Assembly: GCA_033964015.1 (NCBI GenBank)
Contig: CM066919.1
Coordinates: forward strand, 23,095,421-23,159,420
Origin: Scolanthus callimorphus
Lineage: Eukaryota > Cnidaria > Anthozoa > Actiniaria > Edwardsiidae
Direction: 5' to 3'
Length of the DNA: 64,000 bases
Shown: positions 25,729-36,100 of the stretch, in pieces
Numbering within the stretch: position 1 is the first letter of the stretch
Layout: each line of letters starts with the position of its first letter
Position numbers and translations under genes: made by a program
Notes under the pieces: model-generated
The model's input: the letters and a program-made list of their open reading frames with translations, nothing else
The model's database searches: none
Told to the model about the DNA's origin: nothing

Positions 25729-25810
25729 GGTAAGTATATGGCTTATTATGGATTCATAGGTAAATAACTAGATATTTACCTATTAATCCATAATGAGCCA
25801 TATACTTACC
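25729..25810. repeat. Palindrome plus partial tandem copy
   Basis: GGTAAGTATATGGCTTATTATGG is mirrored by CCATAATGAGCCATATACTTACC, with a second partial copy to about 25840. Unknown role; no coding sequence. Confidence 0.7.
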
Positions 25811-25985
25811 TATTAATCCATAATGAGCAATATATTTACCTAGAAATTCAATTCAATTCTATTGATCAACCCCAACCTTTCCCTGGAGAATTCAAATCCC
25901 TCCCCGACTTTTAGTTTGTTGAGAGCCATTATCCGAGTTAATTCCCTACGAATAACAATGGAAACCGCGTCAACTGTAAACTAAT

Positions 25986-28619
25986 ACTAGTTAAGGTCCC
26001 GTTAAACCTATAGAATGCATTTAGTATCGCTATCGAGTTGTCTGCTGTATGTTTATACGAAAGTTAAGGTCCCGTTAAACCCATAGAATGCATTTAGTAT
26101 AGCTATCGAGTTGTCTGCTGTATGTTTTTACTAAAGTTAAGGTCCCGTTAAACCCATAGAATGCATTTAGTATAGCTATCGAGTTGTCTGCTGCATGTTT
26201 TTTACGAACGTTAAGGTCCCGTTAAACCTATAGAATGCATTTAGTATAGCTATCGAGTTGTCTGCTGTATGTTTTTACTAAAGTTAAGGTCCCGTTAAAC
26301 CTATAGAATGCATTTAGTATCGATATCGAGTTGTCTGCTGCATGTTTTTTACGAACGTTAAGGTCCCGTTAAACCTATAGAATGCATTTAGTATAGCTAT
26401 CGAGTTGTCTGCTGTATGTTTTTACTAGTTAAGGTCCCGTTAAACCTATAGAATGCATTTAGTATCGCTATCGAGTTGTCTGCTGTATGTTTTTACTAGT
26501 TAAGGTCCCGTTAAACCTATAGAATGCATTTAGTATCGCTATCGAGTTGTCTGCTGCATGTTTTTTACGAACGTTAAGGTCCCGTTAAACCCATAGAATG
26601 CACTTAGTATAGCTATCGAGTTGTCTGCTGCATGTTTTACGAAAGTTAAGGTCCCGTTAAACGTATAGAATGCATTTAGTATAGCTATCGAGTTGTCTGC
26701 TGCATGTTTTTACGAAAGTTAAGGTCCCGTTAAACCTATAGTAGAATGCATTTAGTATAGCTATCGAGTTGTCTGCTGCATGTTTTTACGAACGTTAAGG
26801 TCCCGTTAAACCTATAGAATGCATTTAGTATAGCTATCGAGTTGTCTGCTGTATGTTTTTACTAGTTAAGATCCCGTTAAACGTATAGAATGCATTTAGT
26901 ATAGCTATCGAGTTGTCTGCTGTATGTTTTTACGGAAGTTAAGGTCCCGTTAAACCTATAGAATGCATTTAGTATAGCTTTCGAGTTGTCTGCTGTATGT
27001 TTTTACTAAAGTTAAGGTCCCGTTAAACCCATAGAATGCATTTAGTATAGCTATCGAGTTGTCTGCTGTATGTTTTTACGAAAGTTAAGGTCCCGTTAAA
27101 CCTATAGAATGCATTTAGTATAGCTTTCGAGTTGTCTGCTGTATGTTTTTACTAAAGTTAAGGTCCCGTTAAACGTATAGAATGCATTTAGTATAGCTAT
27201 CGAGTTGTCTGCTGTATGTTTTTACGAAAGTTAAGGTCCCGTTAAACCTATAGAATGCATTTAGTATAGCTTTCGAGTTGTCTGCTGTATGTTTTTACTA
27301 AAGTTAAGGTCCCGTTAAACCCATAGAATGCATTTAGTATAGCTATTGAGTTGTCTGCTGTATGTTTATACGAAAGTTAAGATCCCGTTAAACCCATAGA
27401 ATGCATTTAGTATAGCTTTCGAGTTGTCTGCTGCATGTCTTTACTAAAGTTAAGGTCCCGTTAAACCTATAGAATGCATTTAGTATCGCTATCGAGTTGT
27501 CTGCTGTATGTTTTTACGAAAGTTAAGATCCCGTTAAACCTATAGAATGCATTTAGTATAGCTATTGAGTTGTCTGCTGCATGTTTTTACGAACGTTAAG
27601 GTCCCGTTAAACCTATAGAATGCATTTAGTATAGCTATCGAGTTGTCTGCTGTATGTTTTTACGAACGTTAAGGTCCCGTTAAACCTATAGAATGCATTT
27701 AGTATAGCTATCGAGTTGTCTGCTGTATGTCTTTACGAAAGTTAAGATCCCGTTAAACCTATAGAATGCATTTAGTATAGCTGTTGTGATCTGCTGCATG
27801 TTTTTACGAACGTTAAGGTCCCTCTTAAACCCATAGAATGCATTTAGTATAGCTATCGAGTTGTCTGCTGTATGTTTATACGAAAGTTAAGGTCCCTTTA
27901 AACCCATGGAATGCATTTAGTATAGCTATCGAGTTGTCTGCTGCATGTTTTTACGAATGTTATTGTCCTGTTAAACGTATAGAATGAATTTAGTATAGCT
28001 ATCGAGTTGTCTGTTGTATGTTTTTACTAGTTAAGATCCCGTTAAACCCATAGAATGCATTTAGTATAGCTATCGAGTTGTCTGCTGCATGTTTTTACGA
28101 AAGTTAAGATCCCGTTAAACGTAGAATGCATTTTAGTATAGCTATATCGAGTTGTCTGCTGTATGTTTATACGAAAGTTAAGGTCCCTCCTAAACCCATA
28201 GAATGCATTTAGTATAGCTATCGAGTTGTCTGCTGCATGTTTTTACGAATGTAAATGTCCCGTTAAACCTATAGAAGGCATTTAGTATCGCTATCGAATT
28301 GTCTGCTGTATGTTTTTACGAAAGTTAAGGTCCCGTTAAACCCATAGAATGCATTTAGTATAGCTATCGAGTTGTCTGCTGCATGTTTTTACGAAAGTTA
28401 AGATCCCGTTAAACCCATAGAATGCATTTAGTATAGCTATCGAGTTGTCTGCTGTATTTTTTTACCAAAGTTAAGGTCCCCTTAAACACGTAGAATGCAT
28501 TTAGTATAACTATCGAGTTGTCTGCTGCATGTTTTTACGGCGAAAGTTAAGGTCCCGTTAAATCCGTAGAATGCATTTAATATAGCTATCGAGTTGTCTG
28601 CTGTATGTTTTGCAACTCC
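25986..28619 (-). repeat. Satellite block 9, minus orientation
   Basis: About 36 monomers in minus orientation. They become more diverged after about 27780, with truncated or altered units, and merge into the right inverted repeat. The gradual decay toward the element end mirrors block 1. Confidence 0.95.
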
Positions 28620-29313
28620 CGTTAAACCCAGGGAATACATATACCAACCCAGCCATATTATTTCTATGTGGTCTCGTACTTTTGAAAAATATCATGTGGT
28701 CCTGAAGTCACGTGTTGAGAGTTCACGTGTTGTGTTACGTAATCTTTGAAGTGAGATTCAAGTATTTTGCCAAGTTTCGTAGAACACGTAACTTAGTTTT
28801 GTTCGATTATCAGTATTTCGGACAGAAGCGCATGATGACGTCATTCGATGATGACGTCAGATTGACGTCAAATTTTTAGTCAGACTATACTTCTAGTCAG
28901 ATCTGTGTTGTTTTAGGTTTAGTTTGGGTCGATGCTAAGCAATTTATTTATTTTTTCCCACGGTCATGTGATTGATGACGTCATTTGTTTTATGACAAAG
29001 GATTAGTTAGTACGCCTCTTGGCATAAATGACATAAGTTTGGTAGTATTCGTATTTGATTTTACTGCTTTGTTTGTCGTTATTTGTAATTGCGAGTTGTC
29101 TGCTGGCGTTCTCACGGCTGCATAGTCACGTGACTTGAGAATTGATACATTCTAATGAAATAAATGTGTTCTTCATAATGTGTTACAAGTTCTGTGAAAG
29201 TTTCATGATGATCGGTCCATTAGTTTCTGTTTTATAAGCAGATATGTTGTTTTCTGAGTTGTCTGCTAACTTCACTGAGTCGTCTGCTGAGTCGTCTGCT
29301 AACTTCATTACGG
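28620..29313 (-). repeat. Right terminal inverted repeat of the giant element
   Basis: Reverse complement of the left inverted repeat (290 to about 930). It has the same TGACGTCA cluster (about 28837-28868 and 28975), the CACGTG pair (about 28712-28735), and four GTCTGCTRA words at the outer edge (29266-29305). It ends GCTAACTTCATTACGG. Confidence 0.82.
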
Positions 29314-29658
29314 TATAAAACATGATTATAACAAAATTCCGCTTACATCGCGACCAGCTGGACCACTCTGGTGACTAACTTTAGGTCTGCGGTAGGGTAT
29401 ACAATTTTAACTGCAGGTCTACGGTAGGGTATATAAAACGAGGATTTTTTGGTCTCTGATATCGTCAGGTTTTGGAGACCTTTGCGACACACCCCCTACC
29501 CAAAAATTAGAGTAGCCCCCGGGACACAAAGCCACTCTTTTATTAGTAAATACAATAACTATCGGCATCAGTCTCGCCTCGACCACTTATTTTATGAGTA
29601 AAGCTCACCTTAAAAAAGTATAAACAATAACCTAAGGTTTTTCTCATTTATTTTTCAG
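29314..29658. other. Right flank of the giant element
   Basis: Contains two diverged GGTCTRCGGTAGGGTAT words (about 29390 and 29425) related to the left flank, then AT-rich sequence up to the protease micro-exon acceptor. No signal-peptide exon for the protease was found here. Confidence 0.45.
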
Positions 29659-29679
29659 GTTCTGTGAGAAATGTTAAAG
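29659..29679 (+). CDS. Serine protease exon: 21-nt micro-exon (propeptide)
   Basis: It has a strong acceptor (pyrimidine tract then TTTTTCAG) and donor (AAAG|GTGCGT). Both ends are phase 1, and it encodes SVRNVK plus split glycines. It joins in frame to LCGYRYSSR of the next exon. Inferred from splice signals only. Confidence 0.5.
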
Positions 29680-32573
29680 GTGCGTACCAGATCATCATTG
29701 GAACGTATTTATAGCAAACAAGGAACTACAAATAATCTACGAGCCCAAGTTACTTCTGTTTCAGTAGATGTTTTTTTTCTCATGTGACGAAAATGTTCAT
29801 TTTTCTCCAGGCCTGTGCGGTTATCGTTATAGTAGCCGAATCATTAGTGGCGCTAACGCCTTACCAAACTCGTGGCCATGGATGGTCCAGATCAGCTTTG
29901 AGAACAAACACTTCTGTGGGGGAACTTTGGTGAGCCCACAATGGGTCGTAACAGCGGCGCACTGCGTGTATTTCTTGCAAGATCCTTCGAACCGCAAGAA
30001 GTTGGCCATTACCTTGGGCGAACACCAGCTTAGCGTTAACGAGGGCACTGAACAGCGATTTCTTGTGGAAGATATTATTGCGCACCCGGACTGGAATTAT
30101 ATGACAATTAACAACGACATCGGTAAAGGGCGATGTAGTATACCGGAAATGTAGTATACCGGAAATGACGTTCCGCGTTATGTAGTCCCTGTTGCATGAC
30201 GGATAAACTGGAAACGCACTTTAACGTGTTGTCGTGCGACATCAATACCGCACGCGTATGCTAAAAAAGCTTCCTTTTCTCTTCTTTCCTATCAATCAAG
30301 TTAGCTTCACCCAATACGATGAGAGGAGTAGTTAAGCCAGTTAATGCTTTAGCTCAAGGATAGTCTGCGTGGCAACCGTTCCCATGTGGAGTTTCAGGGC
30401 AGAGAAACTTAGAGAAAAGGGAATACTCTATAAGAGTGAGATTTTGGCTCCGCGAAAAATGCAATCAGTCGTTTTTCGTGGTCTTTTCTGTTATTGTTTT
30501 TTTTTTTCCTGTTTTTTTTCTCAGCCCTGATAAAGCTGAACCGTCCAGCACTGTTGGACCACCAAGTCAACCTCGCGTGTTTGCCGAACCAGGACTACAA
30601 CGTTACTGTTGGAACAACCTGTTTTGCAACGGGTAAGCAGGGCCGTAGCTAGCGGGGGGGCAGTTGCCCCCCCAGCGAAGTAAAATTTTAAGTGTGGGGA
30701 AAAACCTGCTTGCCCCCCCAGCAAAGAATGACCAAGGCTTGCCCCCCCCAGACAAAAATTTGTACCTACGGCCTTGGTAAGGTTATTTTAAGCTGGGTTA
30801 GACAAATTGCTTTCAAATTAATGGGTAACATTTTAATGCGGAACATTTTCTGTTGTGTAAATCCTGTTAGTGGACTCGGGTGGGGGTGGGGGGGTGCAAA
30901 ATCCGAAAATTTGATGTTAATTGAGTCAAAACTAACAAAGATATAGCAATTCAAAAAGCTCCAAAATGTAATACGAAACGTACGTGTGCGGACATTATGT
31001 CGATTTTGTCCGGACACCATACGTTTCTATCTAAATTTCTGAGTTTTGAAATTGTTGTATCTTGGTCAGTATTGACTCGATTAGCACCAAATTTTCGGAT
31101 TTTGCACAGGTCGATGTGCTCTTTCTTACTAAGTGGGTCTTGTTTTGACTATCATAATATTAAGGGATTCGTACACAGCCCCTCACGATATGAAACTCGG
31201 CAATGGGAAGAACTCCAACTCACCACCCCCCCCCCCCACCCCTTACAAGCCCCCCCTGGACTACCTCCCTCTTTTACACAGCTATTGTGCAATTGAAAGA
31301 CTGTAGTGGCAGTATTTGTACTCAAACAATAGCTACATAATTGCAATCAAATGCATAATTGTTCTCAAACAGCAGTGACTGCATTATTTTATTTAAACAA
31401 TAGTGACTGCATTATTGTACGCAAACAAATGCGTATGCATAATTGTATTCATGGTGTTCTATTAACACCATTATCTTGCAGCTCCCAAGGAGCTCAAACT
31501 TTTGAATAACAAAACGAATTTGAAGAGGATTCTGGTAGTAGTGGTATCAAGATGTTATAAGGGGAACTGTGAATTGGAGTTAAGTCCTTGTGTGTTCTAG
31601 GTTGGGGTCTGACCATAGGTGGAGACAGGGACAGTCAAGCAGACATTCTCCAGCAAGTTGACCTACCCGTGGTAGATAACAAACAATGTCAGCCACATTA
31701 CAAAGGCCTTTTTAAAATCACACCCTCCATGATGTGTACAGGTGAGCATACCTGTGGTGTGTATATGGATTAGGATGAGATACTTGTGTCGAAAATGCCT
31801 CACAACTGTCTGTACAGTTTTTTTCCCAGGTCTCCCCAGACCTTTTTCCAGGTGCCCTTCCAAAACCCCACCCCCTCTCCCCCAGAATACAATGCTCCAA
31901 GGAAAACTGTTGTGTTTTCAACAACCCACAGCCAAAAGCATATTTAGATAAGCTCTGGATTTAGATTAATTTACCTGATCAAGAAAGACTCCCTTCTAAT
32001 AAGCACTTCGAAGAAAAATGCACCAAAAGTATTAAATTTTGAATTTGAACTCAGATGCTTGAGTTCTCGATCCGTCTGCTGCATCCGTCTACCATTTTTG
32101 GTTTGGCTTATGAACCTGGCCAGATAGCCACAGCAACCCCGCGCGTGGCTCAGCATAAATGACGACGCCAAGTTTATTTTGATATTGACTCATGAGAAAC
32201 AAAGACTCAGACAATAAATAATGAACAATTTATTGGATCGATTTTCGCATGACATCGATAATTGCCAAGGCCTCAGTTAGTGTTATACACAAACCGGTCT
32301 TGAAAATTATGTCATCCAATAATTGCTTAGTGTCGACGGTCAATCATAATTGTGAGAGATCGTCACTTTAGATAATATTTCCAACTCTCAGGTCATGGCA
32401 ACAACAGTTCTCTTAGCACCTGTAACACAGACAGCGGGGGTCCTGTGGTATGTAAGAGTAAGAGGTTGGGGCGGTGGTACCTTCAGGGCGTGGTCAGTTT
32501 TGGCCAACCGGGGGTGTACTCGGTCAACGCCAAGGTCAGCAAGTTCACTAAATGGATTCAGAAATATATCTAA
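29659..32573 (+). CDS. Chymotrypsin/elastase-like serine protease (S1A), 5 exons found, 5' end missing
   Basis: Exons are 29659-29679, 29811-30122, 30525-30632, 31601-31741 and 32392-32573, all with GT-AG borders and matching phases. The protein starts in a short propeptide (N-terminal Cys in LCGY) and an activation site R|IISG. It has the catalytic triad: His in VVTAAHC, Asp in NNDIAL (rebuilt across exons 2 and 3), and Ser in TDSGGP. By chymotrypsin numbering, residue 189 is Ser, so the expected S1 preference is hydrophobic rather than trypsin-like. Two features are unusual: Gly193 of the oxyanion hole reads Thr, and the Cys220 partner of Cys191 is absent because the SFG...PGVY loop is short. 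A signal-peptide exon should lie upstream but was not seen. Likely a secreted digestive or extracellular protease; activity is uncertain because of the 193 change. Confidence 0.88.
29811..30122 (+). CDS. Serine protease exon: activation site and catalytic His
   Basis: Encodes [18 protein letters not shown] through [14 protein letters not shown] and NNDI. The last G of the exon joins CC of the next to make Ala, restoring the family motif NNDIALIKL. Confidence 0.9.
30525..30632 (+). CDS. Serine protease exon: post-Asp102 segment
   Basis: Encodes [26 protein letters not shown] and GTTCFATG, including Cys122 and Cys136. The donor G|GTAAGC lies only 7 bp before a MITE. Confidence 0.9.
30640..30774. 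mobile_element. MITE, GGCCGTAGCTA family, copy 1
   Basis: Inverted ends AGGGCCGTAGCTA / TACCTACGGCCTTG surround G/C homopolymers and the words AAACCTGCTTGCC and AATGACCAAGGC. The same words occur at 53131-53284, and a more distant relative is at 62252-62547. It lies just inside the protease intron. Confidence 0.75.
30775..31600. other. Protease intron 3
   Basis: C-rich run near 31220-31240 and a degenerate repeat of CAAACAATAG.TGACTGCATTATT units at about 31320-31440. No gene or intact element was recognised. Confidence 0.4.
31601..31741 (+). CDS. Serine protease exon: WG to Cys182
   Basis: Encodes [19 protein letters not shown] through DNKQC (Cys168) and MMCTG (Cys182). Phase 1 at both ends. 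Confidence 0.9.
31742..32391. other. Protease intron 4
   Basis: No coding sequence or clear mobile element seen. GT at 31742 and AG at 32390-32391 are canonical. Confidence 0.5.
32392..32573 (+). CDS. Serine protease last exon: catalytic Ser and C-terminus
   Basis: Encodes [11 protein letters not shown], then [22 protein letters not shown] and FTKWIQKYI followed by TAA at 32571-32573. The Cys normally found before PGVY is missing. No frameshift is needed. Confidence 0.9.
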
Positions 32574-32971
32574 ACTATAACGCATCAGAAAGCAAAACTA
32601 TGTGCAATCAATTGAAATTTTCCCAGTGTAAAGTGAAAGAAGGAGTAAATGAAAATCACTATTATTAAACGATCCTTCGTCAAGATATTTATTAATGCGT
32701 TTGTTTATTGATTATTTGTCCTAGAGTCAGAGATCGTTTTAACTTAAACAAGAATACGTACTTTGACGATTTATTTCCACGGCCCCCGTGGCATATCGTT
32801 AAATCGGGGTTCCACTGTATCAGGACCAAAAATTGCAAATTTCCTTCAGCAAAAACGGCCGCCTCGCCCTCCTAAATCTGCCCCTGTTAAAGGGCGTGGT
32901 CTCTTCATTATTACGTCCACAGACTCGCGCAAGCTAATTGCTAATGTAAGATTACCACAGATTTGTTGTTA
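32574..32971. other. Convergent intergenic spacer, protease / aminopeptidase
   Basis: Only 398 bp separate the two stop codons. ATTAAA at about 32664 may be the protease poly(A) signal. Part of the spacer (about 32780-32900) looks like a degenerate repeat. Confidence 0.45.
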
Positions 32972-33145
32972 TTAGGTTTTGTTCTTCATAAAATTTTCAA
33001 GCCATTTTGTAATCTCGTTGTGTTGACCTAGTTCAGATGCCTCCGGCGTCTCTTTATTGATACTGGATCTTATCTTGTTGAGCACGTAAGTTCTTGTTCG
33101 TTTACTGATTTCGTCAGTTGATTTTGTCGCAAAGAACTCCTCTAC
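32972..33145 (-). CDS. Aminopeptidase last exon 18
   Basis: Encodes [18 protein letters not shown], then [13 protein letters not shown] and TAA. No hydrophobic GPI tail follows, so membrane attachment, if any, must come from the N-terminal segment. Confidence 0.9.
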   Translation of the reverse strand, partial: VEEFFATKSTDEISKRTRTYVLNKIRSSINKETPEASELGQHNEITKWLENFMKNKT

Positions 33146-36100
33146 CTATAATGGAAACGATATAAAGGAGTTTTAGGCAGTAGTAATGGAATTTTGTTGA
33201 TCTTTAAACTCTGAAATCTATAGGAGGGGGCCATTTAATATTTTCTGCCATTTTCTGGGCACATAACGACACCCCCATCATAAACCACTTAAATAGCATA
33301 TTTGGTCATTTCTACTATTGTTTCCCTCAATTAATTTTGCCAGCCAGCAGCCCACACAACTGGCTATTCTGAGGAACAGTTCCGTTAGGTTCCCGTGCAA
33401 AGGTTTGGCCTGGTTTATCTGGATATAAATCATTCGCTGTCACTTTTGTCGAATACCATTGGGAGGCTTGTGCCGAGGAGCGCGGGCTCCCTGTGGTTAC
33501 TTCGCTCGCATAATGCAAAGCCGGCAGGTACAAATCGAAATGGCACGGATGGAAAGAGAATTTCATTCGCTTGAAACCCTGCAAGTTTTCGTCAAAATAT
33601 GCCCAAGATCTACAGTGCCTTTAACGATTATGGTAAAGTGATACCCAATTTGGCTCTGACCGTGGGAACTCCACAATTAACAGCGGGAGTTTTTTGATTG
33701 CATGTGTGATATGAAATCAGGTTGTCTCACCTCTTTTAGCTGCTCACTTGTGGTGAAGGTCACTGCTACCGCTATAAAGAGGTTTGCTAATTTATAATTG
33801 CCGTGATACCTGATGGAATCAAAGAGTTTATGTTTATGCTAGTTTATGGGAGGAATGTCATTGATGATTTTGTGAAATCAACACAAAGGCAAAGGCGGTA
33901 GTCCCAAGTTTCAAATTTTCGAATTTTTATACCCCCTAAAAGGTACCAGGCTGATTTTAACACCTAAAAGCTACGACCAGCAACCCGCCATTCGTTTTTG
34001 CATTTTGGGATTCTTAGAAGTTCTTAGGATATCTTTTTAGAATTCTTGGGAATTCTTGGGAATGTGTGGGAATTCTTGGGAGTTTGTGGGAATTCTTGGG
34101 AGTTTGTGGGAATTCTTGGGAGTTTGTGGGAATTCCGTTGGGAGTTTGTGGGAATTCTGGGGATGTTGGGAGTTTGTGGGAATTTTTGGGAGTTCGTGGG
34201 AATTCTTGGGAGTTTGTGGGAATTCTTGGGAGTTTGTGGGAATTCTTGGGAGTTTGTGGGAATTCTTGGGAGTTTGTGGGAATTCTTGGGAGTTTGTGGG
34301 AATTCTTGGGAGTTTCTGGGAATTCTTGGGAGTTTCTGGGAATTCTTGGGAGTTTCTGGGAATTCTTGGGAGTTTCTGGGAATTCTTGGGAGTTTGTGGG
34401 AATTCTTGGGAGCTTGGTAGAGCGCCCGTCTGATGAGCTGACGGTCGTGGGTTCGTGCTGGACCAACACTCAGGGTCTTTTCTTAATAATTGAGTATAAT
34501 TGGCTGCCTTTCCTTCAACATCTGCAAATGGTTAGACCTCCCCGGATCAGGATGTAAAGCCATAGGTCCCGTCTCTCAATGCAAACACTAACGGAACTAG
34601 AACATTGGAGTGACTATCCTTGAGTGTCAGTACTTTACTGTAAATCCGACTTACACACTCTCATGTTTGTAAACTGCTTCAAGCATTCCGGGACTGATGG
34701 AATTATAATTTTCATCAATAAATGACACGTTATTTTACCTTACGTTTTCATAAAGTGTATCCCAATCTATGCATATTTTACCTTTCATAAAGAGTATCCC
34801 AATTCTGTGTGATAAACGTCCACCGCACGTCCTTCTTCCCCTTGTCAACTTTTTCAATCCAGTACAGCGCATCTTGAGGGCGTATTTTGCTCTTATCTAA
34901 TGCATACTGCAAATTTCTGACATGAAACAAAGTAGAAAGGGGATTGACATTGCGACCAGTTAGTCGCATATGGCGACCGAATTTGGGGCTTTGGCGACCA
35001 GAAACCTGAACACATTTAAACAAAATCGCCACATGGCGAACTTTTTTACAGCGTGGACTTGACAAACTTCTTTTAATAAATTCCAGGCAAAGTTTGGGGT
35101 AAAATATTTCATTTGCCAATAATTAAACGCCCGTCTTAAACCACAGGAAGGAAGATAAGACATCACCAGATAAACAAGGAGTAATTACCTTTTATTTTGA
35201 TTTCCAGCGGTCAAAAAGTGACCCTTTTGTACGGTATTTTCACCTTCTGTAAGGCTGTTTTTGGGGGGGTTTTCTTTTAAATTCGGAAGACCAATGGACG
35301 ATTCCACCTATAAGCGCGCGCGCTCTTCTTTAGACAGAAAAAAATGCCCAAGCCGTGTCACACAACTACTATAAAATACAGCGCGCGCTTTTTAGCAGTT
35401 TGTTCGACAAATGTCCCACATCTACCGACATGCAGCGCGCGCGTGCGTTATAGCTGGAATCGTCCATTGCAATGTCGAGACGGATAGAGTTTTCCTCTTT
35501 CGCCTTTTCCCTACTTTTAAGGGCTACGGAATTCAGCTTCTTCGACGGAAGCATCAAACGCCGTCCATCTCAATACTGTCAAATGATCTGTGCTTATAGT
35601 CCTATTACCTCATTCTGAGCTCATCAGTTTGGAATGACGGTAGAACATGCAGAAGAATCGCCCTGTCCGTGTCAACCGGGAGGACTGGTACACAGACCAC
35701 AGGTAGTCCCAATCATCTGGGTTGGTTTTGTTGACTCCAAAATGGAAGGCGAGATAACGGTAGTTTGCGCTGAAGAGTTTAGAGATAATTAGTACTGCGT
35801 TTATGTTGGTTTGTATTTTGTAAGATAAAACCCGGTATGGACACGATGCCCACTCGCTCACTCAGCAATCTCGTTCCTCTGACCCCGTGGGTCGAGGGTG
35901 GAAGCTGAATAAGTGGACCTTGATTATTCCTTATTCGTTGACATTTTTCTTCAATTATTCATTATTCCTTTTCATTATTTAGGCGTTATTCATTATTCAT
36001 TAACACAACACAATCATTATTCATTATTCATTTGTAGGAACTTCTTATTCATTATTCCTCGACTTTTCGACGCAATTATTCATTATTAATTTGTTCGTTA

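Larger units (their letters stand above)
24096..25985. mobile_element. 1.9-kb non-satellite insertion near the right end
   Basis: Mostly AT-rich unique sequence between minus-oriented satellite blocks. The largest frame (plus, 24384-24692, 102 codons) resembles no family I know. A short ATG frame at 24818 with a plausible donor was considered but is too weak to call. Sub-features (hairpin, MITE, palindrome) are listed separately. Confidence 0.5.
290..29313. mobile_element. Giant (~29 kb) foldback-like element with ~0.7-kb inverted ends and satellite interior
   Basis: The outermost bases CCGTAATGAAGTTAGCAG (290 onward) reappear as the reverse complement ending at 29313. The similarity continues inward for about 0.7 kb on both sides. 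It then runs directly into satellite arrays that read plus on the left and minus on the right. Long inverted repeats made partly of tandem repeats are the architecture of foldback transposons, so I infer a foldback-like element or a nested assemblage of one. No transposase reading frame is recognisable and no clear target-site duplication is seen (left flank CTTAAAAAA, right flank TATAAAACA). An alternative is a satellite locus that grew between two inverted copies of a shorter transposon. Confidence 0.6.

Noticed and set aside
931..28619. CRISPR array interpretation of the 73-bp repeats
   Set aside because: No constant-repeat/unique-spacer pattern: the whole monomer is repeated without spacers, and the locus is animal nuclear DNA.
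34412..34480. Functional tRNA gene
   Set aside because: A/B-box-like words exist but the acceptor stem is missing and the anticodon arm is not proper; better explained as a SINE.
34014..34557. Overlapping open frames of 113-163 codons on both strands
   Set aside because: They are all translations of the 20-bp minisatellite, which lacks stops in several frames; composition is purely repetitive.
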